From: JAZDLC01 sp043802345
GTDB taxonomy: Bacteria > Planctomycetota > B15-G4 > JADJEK01
Length of the DNA: 6,698 nucleotides
Direction of reading: 5' to 3'
NCBI GenBank assembly: GCA_043802345.1
Contig: JAZDLC010000304.1
Location: forward strand, 1-6,698
The notes under the pieces were generated by a model. It saw only the letters and a list, made by a program, of their open reading frames with translations, was not told where the DNA came from and did no database searches. Both the position numbers and the translations under genes were made by a program. Shown here piece by piece: positions 1 to 6,181 of the stretch (positions are counted from its first letter, which is position 1; each line of letters opens with the position of its first letter).

Positions 1-945
1 CCCGGGAAAATGCGACGAGAGCTGCCGGATCTTCTCGAGAGAGTAATGTTCGTCGTCGGCATAGAACCAGAAACGCATCATCAAGAAGTCGTTGCGGCTC
101 CAGCCGATTTCGTCGAAGTACTTCCTGGTTTCTGGGTGCCAGTAGACGTTCTCAAAGTCGATGATCTGCACCTTCGCCTTCTTCCCCTCGTAGAAGGCGC
201 GCCACTCCTCGTCGCTGGCGTAATGCCTGGCGTCAACCAGATGGAAGGCCATCGCCACCATGCCAAGCGTCACTCCCACGGCGAGGACTCGCTTCAGCGC
301 AGAGAGACTCCGCAGCTTCCAGAGCGCCAGCGCGGTCGGCAGAAAAGAGACGCCGAGCGCCAGCAGCAGGCTCCTCTCCCGGACCAGGCCGGCGCAGCAA
401 TACAGAAGCAGGCAGGCGGCCAACACCCTCCACGCGGGCCCAGCGCCCCTCTCCTTGCGCAGTTCCGACAACAGCAGCAGCGTGGACGACAGAGCCAGCA
501 TCAGCGACACCTGCGTGAACTGCAGGTAGAGGCGGAAGAACACCTCCGCCACCGCGTAGTACAGCAGGAACAGCAGCAACCGGATGATGCTGAAGCGCGC
601 CCGCACGACGGCGAACAGAACGACGCTGGTCGCGAGGAAATGAAGGGCGATCAGGTAGAGCGCATACCAGGGCACTCCGGACACGGTGTCGTAGAGCGCC
701 TTCAGCGCGTACCCCACCAGCACATTGGTGTTGAACAGGTACTCGCTCGGAGCATCGAGCTTGCTGACGCCGGCGGCCCGCATGGCCATGCCCGGATCGT
801 CGTTCGTCGCGTACCCGATGTGCAGGACGGAGATCGCGGTGACATCAAGCAACAGAACGAAGAGGAAGGAGAACAGGAGCGAGTGACGCCGCGGCCAGGC
901 GGAGAGCCGTTCGGCCAACGTGGAGGCAGAAGCTGTCTTGCTCAT
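1..945 (-). CDS. Polytopic membrane protein, GT-C-like, 3' end outside window
   Basis: A minus-strand frame stays open from ATG at 945 to the window edge: 315 codons with no stop, so the C-terminus is missing. About seven hydrophobic helices are visible (roughly residues 22-44, 94-114, 118-137, 143-160, 174-188, 193-209, 219-237), followed by a soluble stretch from about 238. The loop after helix 1 carries N48-D49-D50-P-G-M, and the soluble part has W282-S-R-N-D286 and an acidic Y-A-D-D-E near 295-299. I recall similar NDD and WSxND patterns in large uncharacterised bacterial membrane proteins that resemble GT-C glycosyltransferases; an acidic pair in the first loop is typical of that fold. 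The function is therefore a guess: a lipid-linked sugar transferase or an envelope protein. No clear Shine-Dalgarno precedes 945. An in-frame ATG at 1023 is possible but would add a charged, cysteine-containing extension that looks non-coding. I am confident the gene is real and much less so of its role. Confidence 0.8.
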   Translation of the reverse strand, partial: MSKTASASTLAERLSAWPRRHSLLFSFLFVLLLDVTAISVLHIGYATNDDPGMAMRAAGVSKLDAPSEYLFNTNVLVGYALKALYDTVSGVPWYALYLIALHFLATSVVLFAVVRARFSIIRLLLFLLYYAVAEVFFRLYLQFTQVSLMLALSSTLLLLSELRKERGAGPAWRVLAACLLLYCCAGLVRERSLLLALGVSFLPTALALWKLRSLSALKRVLAVGVTLGMVAMAFHLVDARHYASDEEWRAFYEGKKAKVQIIDFENVYWHPETRKYFDEIGWSRNDFLMMRFWFYADDEHYSLEKIRQLSSHFPG

Positions 946-1212
946 CGCGTGGCATCGTACACTGATCGTGGAAACGCAACGCGGCTTTTCGTCGGCGCAG
1001 CTCGAGCCCAAACAGATTCGCATGCGGCGTGCCGGTCAGGGTCTGGAGACGGAGCGTCCGCGGCGTGCGTGAGGCGAGACGAATCACGACAGAAAACGAG
1101 TAGACGCTATTGGGCTGAATCGGTGGCGGCGGAGTATGCTGCACCAGGCAGAAACACCCATGATCATCCCTTTCGCCACGCGAGTGGAGCGCCCCATCGG
1201 AGCAGGTGAAGA

Positions 1213-2007
1213 ATGGAAATCTCAGACATCATGACAGCGGACCCTTGCACGGTTTCGAGGGACGCTGGCCTGAACGAGGCGATGCTGCTGATGGACGAAC
1301 GGAGCTGCCGGCACCTGCCGGTGGTCGAGCAAGGCATGCTCGCTGGCATCCTCTCGGACCGTGACATTCTGGAGGCAACAGGCTGGCTCTACGATCCGAA
1401 TCGCCCCGGTGGCGCCAGGAAGGTCGCGGATGTGATGACCACGTCGCCGGTCACGGTCACGGCGGAGACCGGAATCGCCGCTGCCTCGATCGAGATCATC
1501 AGCCGAGGCATCGGTTGCCTTCCCGTCACCAATCAGGACGGCAAGCTGGTCGGCATTCTCACTGAAATGGACCTCTTGGAGGCGTACGGCAACGCCCAAC
1601 TCGACGGCTTCCCGCGAAGCGCCGACCCGCCCGCCGGGGATCACATGACGCCCGACGCTGTGACGATTTCACCCCGAGCCACCCTCCGCCAGGCGATCGA
1701 GATCCGCCATGACAACTACTTCCGGCATCTGCCCGTGGTGGAAAGGGGCCGGCTCCGCGGCATGCTCTCCGATCGGGACCTGCGCAGGGCGCTTGGCCAG
1801 GGCAAGGGAATGAACGCGCTCGTGGCCGACGTGATGTCATCCCAATCAGTGACCCTGGGGCCGGACGAGCCGCTGACCCAGGCGGCCCGCCTCATGGCCC
1901 GCTTCCGGATCTCCTCCCTGCCGATCGTCGAGGACCGCGACCTGCTGGGCATCCTGACCTCCACCGATGTGATCGATCACTGCGGTTCGGTGCTGACGGT
2001 TCTTTGA
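1213..2007 (+). CDS. Quadruple CBS-domain protein (two Bateman modules)
   Basis: This 264-residue soluble protein consists almost entirely of four CBS domains, at about residues 4-57, 71-125, 143-195 and 204-258. Each ends in the S/T-x-x-D signature that contacts the ribose and phosphate of adenine nucleotides: S48-D-R-D51, T117-E-M-D120, S186-D-R-D189 and T249-S-T-D252. Each opens with a V-x-D-V-M-like element or an equivalent. CBS pairs form Bateman modules that usually bind AMP, ATP, SAM or related ligands. No catalytic or DNA-binding domain is attached, so it probably acts as a cytoplasmic energy or ligand sensor that regulates a partner by contact, though the partner cannot be named. The start at 1213 is preceded by GGAG (1199-1202) and AGGTG (1204-1208), either of which could serve as ribosome binding site. 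It stands alone: the upstream gene diverges and the downstream gene converges, with 19 bases between the stops. Confidence 0.93.
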   Translation: MEISDIMTADPCTVSRDAGLNEAMLLMDERSCRHLPVVEQGMLAGILSDRDILEATGWLYDPNRPGGARKVADVMTTSPVTVTAETGIAAASIEIISRGIGCLPVTNQDGKLVGILTEMDLLEAYGNAQLDGFPRSADPPAGDHMTPDAVTISPRATLRQAIEIRHDNYFRHLPVVERGRLRGMLSDRDLRRALGQGKGMNALVADVMSSQSVTLGPDEPLTQAARLMARFRISSLPIVEDRDLLGILTSTDVIDHCGSVLTVL

Positions 2008-2026
2008 GGGAACGGGTGATCGGGAG

Positions 2027-2974
2027 TTACCTCACCAGCGAGCGCACCTGGTCGATCTTCAGGTCTTCCCGCACCGGAACGCCCGCGTCCTTGAGCGCCC
2101 CGAGCAACGAGTCGGAGTAGCAGGCGGCGGGGTTCTGAATCGTCCAGTCGTACCGTCCCGGCTCGTCGGGCGTGATCACACCCACGCAGCGGTCCTTCTC
2201 GAAGGACAGGCTGGTGATCGACCCTGCCAGGACCGCGGTCAGGTCGGCGAACGGCCCGTCGTCGTCGTCCGACTCGAGGAGTTCGTGAACCAGCTTCTGA
2301 CGTCCCTTGCGGGTGGTCTCCAGGGAGAACGGCAGGTCGACCTTGATGCCGTCGCCATCCACCGTGAACCACGGCTCGCCGCTCTCCGCCCTTGCCGAAA
2401 CGAGCTGGACCGTGTGCTCGTCCAGTTCGTCGTCCGCCTTCAGGCCTCCGGCCGCCTTCTCATCGAGAATATCGGCGGAGATCATCTGGTTCAGAAGAAC
2501 GACCACCTGGGAGAACTGACGGACGTGGAACAACTGGTAGCCGGAAAGCCGCCCCTCCTCGTCCAGGAACAGCGCATGGGAGACCAGCGACATCCGCTCC
2601 GCGACCTGCAGGTATCGCGCCGCCTGCTCGCGGTCGTACGGCGACTCATCCTCGCTCTCCAACCCTTCTCTGGCCTTCCGCTCCCACTTGTCGATCTCGA
2701 AGTAGAGCGGCCAGTCGATCAACATGAACTCCCGCTCTCCCTGCATCAGACGTTTCACCACGTCCACGCTCTTCCCCACCGCCTCCTCGCCCTCGGAAGG
2801 TGCCGTGATGCCGTGATAGACGATCAACATCTCGAGCGTGTCGGTGCCGGCATCGTGGCTAAGATGAAGTTCCTGCTCGGGGAACTCGATGTCGCAGGAA
2901 TTCAGGCCGAGCAGGCAGAGCGGAATCAGAAAGCGGGCCGCGAGGGCGGCGGGGTGGGCTCGATTGCCGAACAT
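2027..2974 (-). CDS. Putative lipoprotein of unknown function
   Basis: This is a 315-residue protein. The start at 2974 is chosen because a perfect AAGGAG lies 6 bases upstream; the longer frame from 3040 would add 22 residues before the signal peptide. The N-terminus has a basic n-region (R5, H7, R14), a hydrophobic core at 15-24 and a lipobox-like L24-N-S-C27, indicating lipidation at C27. The next residue is D28, which in Escherichia coli keeps lipoproteins in the inner membrane; whether that rule holds here is unknown. The mature part is strongly acidic, with clusters at 106-110, 181-186 and 234-239. It has just two further cysteines, C263 and C285, which could pair if the protein is exported. 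A segment around 80-97 (G-E-R-E-F-M-L-I-D-W-P) is the most family-like stretch, but I do not recognise the family. It diverges from the sigma factor gene and shares its promoter region, hinting at common regulation. Confidence 0.87.
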   Translation of the reverse strand: MFGNRAHPAALAARFLIPLCLLGLNSCDIEFPEQELHLSHDAGTDTLEMLIVYHGITAPSEGEEAVGKSVDVVKRLMQGEREFMLIDWPLYFEIDKWERKAREGLESEDESPYDREQAARYLQVAERMSLVSHALFLDEEGRLSGYQLFHVRQFSQVVVLLNQMISADILDEKAAGGLKADDELDEHTVQLVSARAESGEPWFTVDGDGIKVDLPFSLETTRKGRQKLVHELLESDDDDGPFADLTAVLAGSITSLSFEKDRCVGVITPDEPGRYDWTIQNPAACYSDSLLGALKDAGVPVREDLKIDQVRSLVR

Positions 2975-3104
2975 GGGTGGCTCCTTGGGTTGAACCGGGT
3001 GGTCGTCTCGGTAGATAAGGAGAGGCGTCCATTCCGCCAACGAACAGGAAAGTACTCTATTTCGTGCGGGAGGGTGACCATCTCTCCACCTTCCGGGTCA
3101 AGCC
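2975..3104. promoter_or_regulatory. Divergent promoter region between lipoprotein and sigma factor genes
   Basis: These 130 bases separate two divergently read start codons, so promoters for both directions should lie here or just inside the genes. Only weak sigma70-like matches are visible. On the minus strand TTGGCG (3040-3035) and TATCTA (3017-3012) are 17 bases apart and would place transcription start a few bases beyond the -10 element, upstream of the AAGGAG site. On the plus strand TTGAAC (2990-2995) and TAGATA (3012-3017) are 16 bases apart and share the same hexamer. If the neighbouring sigma factor drives its own transcription, its motif may be unlike sigma70 and cannot be picked out from one sequence. 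That the region is regulatory follows from gene layout; the individual boxes are tentative. Confidence 0.45.
2981..2986 (-). promoter_or_regulatory. Ribosome binding site of the lipoprotein gene
   Basis: On the minus strand the hexamer AAGGAG sits 6 bases before the ATG at 2974. It is a consensus Shine-Dalgarno at suitable spacing. It decides the start in favour of the version that begins directly with the lipoprotein signal peptide. Confidence 0.8.
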
Positions 3105-3755
3105 ATGGCAGACGAGCAAACCGCAACACAGCAACTGCTCTCCCGCTGGCACGGGGGCGACGAGGAGTCCCTGGCCGAGCTGCTGGCCCGTCATCTTCCC
3201 TGGATCGAGGCCCAGGTTTCAAAGCGCCTCGGGACCGCCCTGCGGAAGAAGGCCGAAACGCAGGACTTCGTTCAGGACGCGCTGGTTCAGGCGCTGCGTT
3301 ACTCTCCGCGCTTCACGATCCAGAGCGGCGACATGTTTCGCCGGTTGTTGCTCGCCATCATCCAGAATGTGCTGCGGGATCGGTCGGACTGGTTCAACGC
3401 CAGGCGCAGGGAGATGCACCGGGAGCGTCCGCTGGCCCGGGACACGATCCTGCGGCTGGACCCTCCCGTCCAGGAAGTCGAATCTCCCAGCAAGCGCATC
3501 GAACTGGAAGAGGAGCGGGCCCTGGTCCGCCTGGCTCTCGAACTGATGCCGCCGGAGGAGCAGCGTCTGATCCTGCGGCGGGAGTGGGACGGGTGGGAGT
3601 TCTCGAGAATCGGCCAGGAACTCTCCATCACTGGGGACGCCGCCAGGATGCGATTCCACCGGGCCCTACTCCAGCTCCAGGCCCGGGTCGAGCAACTCTC
3701 CAACGGGCTGCTGGACCGGATCCTCTCCGAGCAGGACGGGGACGGCCATGAGTGA
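3105..3755 (+). CDS. ECF-type RNA polymerase sigma factor, kinase-linked
   Basis: A 216-residue sigma70-family protein with the two-domain ECF layout. Region 2 covers about residues 10-103, including the core-binding helix E51-T-Q-D-F-V-Q-D58 (region 2.2) and a following R/W-rich stretch M77-F-R-R to W96-F-N-A-R. Region 4 covers about 138-196 and contains a helix-turn-helix, L147-M-P-P-E-E-Q then F166-S-R-I-G-Q-E-L and R181-M-R-F-H-R-A, which should read the -35 element. A charged linker (about 104-137) joins them. It directs RNA polymerase to a dedicated set of promoters, not identifiable here. An in-frame TGA at 3075-3077 and the absence of other starts make ATG 3105 the first possible start, although no good Shine-Dalgarno precedes it. 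It overlaps the kinase gene by 8 bases, so the two are almost certainly cotranscribed and functionally paired. The E-T-Q-D sequence replaces the usual acidic D-A-E-D of this region. Confidence 0.92.
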   Translation: MADEQTATQQLLSRWHGGDEESLAELLARHLPWIEAQVSKRLGTALRKKAETQDFVQDALVQALRYSPRFTIQSGDMFRRLLLAIIQNVLRDRSDWFNARRREMHRERPLARDTILRLDPPVQEVESPSKRIELEEERALVRLALELMPPEEQRLILRREWDGWEFSRIGQELSITGDAARMRFHRALLQLQARVEQLSNGLLDRILSEQDGDGHE

Positions 3756-5997
3756 GCGCGATCCGCTTTCGGAGGAGGAAGATCGGCTGCTGCTCGAGAT
3801 CCTGTCCGACCAGGAACAGGGTCGCGATCCCGATCTGGCCACGCATCTGAGGAGCCTGCCCGCGTCACGGCGCACCGCCTTCATCGATCGGATCGAATCT
3901 CTGGGGCGGCTCAGGAAGGCCTTGCGGCGAGGAGGGACTGCCGCCGCGAATACGACTTCGTTGCCGCGCTTCCCGGGCTACATCATCGACCGCGAACTGG
4001 GGGTGGGCTCCCTCGGCGTCGTCTATGAAGCGTTCGACGAGACACTCCAGCGGCGGGTCGCCCTGAAACTCCTGCGCCGGGGCACGAGCCGGCGCGTGCT
4101 GGAAGAGGCCCGGCGGGCCGCCGGCCTCACGGATCCGGCGGTGGTGACGATCCACTCCGTTGCCACGGGCGCCGAAGGAGACGGCACCACGGCCATCGTG
4201 ATGGAGTTGGTCGAGGGGTTCCCGCTGGATCAGGTCGCCGCACCGCTGAACCTGCGCCAGCGGGCCCGCCTGCTCTCCGCCATTGCCGGGGGGCTGGCGG
4301 CGGCCCATTCCCAGGGAATCGTCCATCGTGACCTGAAGCCGGACAACATCCTCGTCACGCCGGCCCTCGAACCGAAAATCCTCGACTTCGGGCTGGCCAC
4401 GGAATCCGACTCGCCGCCCCGGGGGCCGGGCCGGTTCGAGGGCACGCCCCTGTACGCCTCGCCGGAGCAGATCCTGGGAGAAGCGGTCGGCCCACCGTCC
4501 GACGTCTTCTCCTTCGGGAGCGTCATGTACCAGGTGCTCACCGGGCAGCCGGCATTCGAGGCGCCCGGGATCGAGCAGGTGTTCCATAAGATCACCGAGG
4601 AGGCCGTGCCGTTTCCGCGGCGCCTCGACTCCACCATTCCGGAGAGCCTGCAGGCAATCTGCCTGGCCTGCCTCTCGAGAAAGCCGGAAGAGCGTCCGAC
4701 CGCGAAGGAGGTGCGCGCAGACCTTGGACGGTTCCTGGCGGGCGACGAGGTGCGGCTGCGGCCCGCGCTCTACCTCGACATCCTCGACCGACAGGTCGTC
4801 TCTCAGCTACGGAGCCTGGACGACTGGCAGCGCCAGGGCATGATCTCTCCTGTGGAAGGAGACCGGGTCCGGTCAGTGCTGCGGCGGGTGGTGGCGGACG
4901 AGGATCACTGGATTCTCGACGCCCGGCGGCTGTCCCTGCCGCAGACGATCCTCAACTCCGGCATCTGGCTGGTGGTGGTCGCCGTGACGCTCCTGGTCTG
5001 GCTGGCACGGGACGAGTTGTCGGACACGGCACGGTGGCTGCTGCCCTGCGCCGGCTTCTTTGCACTGCTCTTTTCGGGCGGTCTCCTGCAGGCGAAGCGC
5101 CAGGTGGAAACCGCGGCGGTGCTGCTGGCCGGAGCGGTGCTCACCGCGGTTCCCGCCATCCTCTCCCTGCTCGCGGCCTTCAACGTGCGGGCCGTCCGCC
5201 CGGAACAGATCACCCAACTGCTGGAGGAGCCGTACACCAACCAGCAGATCCTGCTCGCCAGCGCCTCTGCCTTGGCCCTGTCGGTCGGGTCGTTGCTGCT
5301 GCTGCGGTTCACCGCCCTGGCCTGGACCACGGCGGCGCTGGGGGCGGCCACCTGGTTCGGCTGGCTCCTGACAAGGAACTACCTCGACATGCAGCCCGAG
5401 ATCCAGGCGCTCTGGGCCCTGCCTCTGGTCCTGTTCGATCTCTTTGCCCTGCGCGCCGAAGCGACCGGCCGAGTGCGCTGGGCGCTCCCCTTCCATGCGA
5501 TCGCACTGATCACGCTGATTCTGGCGCTCGACGTGATCGCGGAAGAGGGCACCACCCTGGAGATGCTCGGCCTCCCCTTCGGCCTCGATCAGGCCCGTTC
5601 GCAGGGGTACTCCTTCGCCCTGAACGGGCTGTTCCTGGTGGCGCTGATGCTGCTCCTGGAGCGATCCTCCAGCCTCGACCTGCGCCGCGGCGCGCGCCTC
5701 CTGGAGATTCTCGCGCCGCTTCACCTGCTCATCCCCCTCTATGCCAACGCCGACACGCAGGGCGCGCCTCTGACCGATACCGTCGCCTACCTGCTGGGCG
5801 TGCTCCTGCTGCTGGTTCTCGGCCCCTGGCGAAACCGCCGCAGGTTCCTGGCCGCGGGCCTGCTGGGACTGGCGGTCGGCAGTCACCTGCTGATCCGGAA
5901 GGAAATCTTCGCGCCGGTGCCGTTCCTGATCTACCTGGGCGCGGGCGGCCTGGCCGTGGCTTATCTGACCTGGCGCCATCTCACGAGAAGCCGCTGA
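3748..5997 (+). CDS. Ser/Thr protein kinase fused to a 12-segment membrane domain
   Basis: A 749-residue protein in three parts. Residues 1-72 are a charged helical leader. Residues 78-332 form a complete Hanks-type kinase: glycine loop G85-V-G-S-L-G90, ATP lysine K107 in V-A-L-K, probable helix C glutamate E120, catalytic H193-R-D-L-K-P-D-N200, D213-F-G, G232-T233-P then S238-P-E240, D252 and R316. Every expected catalytic residue is present, so it should be active. Residues 347-382 (Q-V-V-S-Q-L to S-V-L-R-R) resemble the cytoplasmic start of DUF2157 membrane proteins, and from 406 to 742 about 12 hydrophobic segments follow. Extracellular PASTA repeats, seen in many bacterial kinases, are absent. 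The kinase part probably stays in the cytoplasm while the membrane part senses or anchors. The start overlaps the sigma factor stop (ATGAGTGA), which favours translational coupling and phosphorylation of the sigma factor. Kinase identity is firm; the DUF2157 link and the target are inference. Confidence 0.95.
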   Translation: MSERDPLSEEEDRLLLEILSDQEQGRDPDLATHLRSLPASRRTAFIDRIESLGRLRKALRRGGTAAANTTSLPRFPGYIIDRELGVGSLGVVYEAFDETLQRRVALKLLRRGTSRRVLEEARRAAGLTDPAVVTIHSVATGAEGDGTTAIVMELVEGFPLDQVAAPLNLRQRARLLSAIAGGLAAAHSQGIVHRDLKPDNILVTPALEPKILDFGLATESDSPPRGPGRFEGTPLYASPEQILGEAVGPPSDVFSFGSVMYQVLTGQPAFEAPGIEQVFHKITEEAVPFPRRLDSTIPESLQAICLACLSRKPEERPTAKEVRADLGRFLAGDEVRLRPALYLDILDRQVVSQLRSLDDWQRQGMISPVEGDRVRSVLRRVVADEDHWILDARRLSLPQTILNSGIWLVVVAVTLLVWLARDELSDTARWLLPCAGFFALLFSGGLLQAKRQVETAAVLLAGAVLTAVPAILSLLAAFNVRAVRPEQITQLLEEPYTNQQILLASASALALSVGSLLLLRFTALAWTTAALGAATWFGWLLTRNYLDMQPEIQALWALPLVLFDLFALRAEATGRVRWALPFHAIALITLILALDVIAEEGTTLEMLGLPFGLDQARSQGYSFALNGLFLVALMLLLERSSSLDLRRGARLLEILAPLHLLIPLYANADTQGAPLTDTVAYLLGVLLLLVLGPWRNRRRFLAAGLLGLAVGSHLLIRKEIFAPVPFLIYLGAGGLAVAYLTWRHLTRSR

Positions 5998-6002
5998 TCC
6001 CG

Positions 6003-6050
6003 TTTTCGCGTCTTTCGCGTGTTTCGTAGTTCCTCTTCTCTTCTTTCCGC
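6003..6050. repeat. Intergenic 9-bp tandem repeat with pyrimidine tract ('TTKHAKDAK' type)
   Basis: Right after the kinase stop, three 9-base units follow one another: TTTCGCGTC (6004-6012), TTTCGCGTG (6013-6021) and the diverged TTTCGTAGT (6022-6030). A run of C and T from 6030 to 6047 follows. Read on the minus strand, the units translate as T-T-K, H-A-K, D-A-K. I recall very similar intergenic sequence, often mis-called as small proteins containing KHAKDTK-like strings, scattered through many environmental genomes. Its function is unknown to me. It is not a clear terminator because there is no stable stem. The rest of this 184-base gap (6051-6163) shows nothing I can name. Confidence 0.6.
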
Positions 6051-6163
6051 GCCGGATTTTGATCTCCGCCGCATCACTATGGGGAGATGACAGCTTCCCG
6101 CGCCCTCGCTCGCTCACTCCTCGCCGCTTCCCAGTCTCGAGCGAATGTGACGCACCGTCTCTC

Positions 6164-6175
6164 AAGGAAAGGAAA
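6164..6175 (+). promoter_or_regulatory. Ribosome binding site of the PDZ protein gene
   Basis: The purine tract AAGGAAAGGAAA offers two overlapping Shine-Dalgarno cores. The second one ends about 8 bases before the ATG at 6182. It supports that start over the upstream TTG at 6059, which is in the same frame but has no comparable site. Confidence 0.65.
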
Positions 6176-6181
6176 CGTGCG

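Noticed and set aside
1110..1140. Possible sigma70 promoter TTGGGC / TATGCT before the CBS gene
   Set aside because: Spacing is 19 bases and both boxes match only in part. It is too weak to list; the 946-1212 gap otherwise shows nothing I can name.
10..1209. Long plus-strand open frame (399 codons) opposite the membrane protein gene
   Set aside because: Its product is rich in Q, R, H and E with no domain, whereas the opposite frame gives regular membrane helices and family-like motifs. It is a shadow caused by GC-rich codon use.
2015..2031. Small hairpin between the convergent CBS and lipoprotein genes
   Set aside because: The stem is 6 bp with two G-U pairs, works only on the plus strand and lacks a following U tract, so it does not qualify as an intrinsic terminator.
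2027..3040. Longer lipoprotein form starting at 3040
   Set aside because: It would add 22 charged residues before the signal peptide and would bypass the perfect AAGGAG placed for the ATG at 2974.
2285..3751. 488-codon plus-strand open frame across the lipoprotein and sigma factor genes
   Set aside because: It is antisense to a convincing lipoprotein and out of frame with a convincing sigma factor. Its translation is low-complexity R/G/P/A text with no recognisable domain.
4873..6165. 430-codon minus-strand open frame opposite the kinase membrane domain
   Set aside because: It is very rich in Q, R, G and E, as expected from reading leucine-rich membrane codons backwards. The plus-strand frame is clearly the coding one.
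6059..6181. Longer version of the PDZ protein starting at TTG 6059
   Set aside because: It would put K-E-R-K-R before the hydrophobic segment, which looks attractive as an n-region, but those codons are the purine-rich ribosome binding tract. ATG 6182 with that tract upstream is the simpler start.
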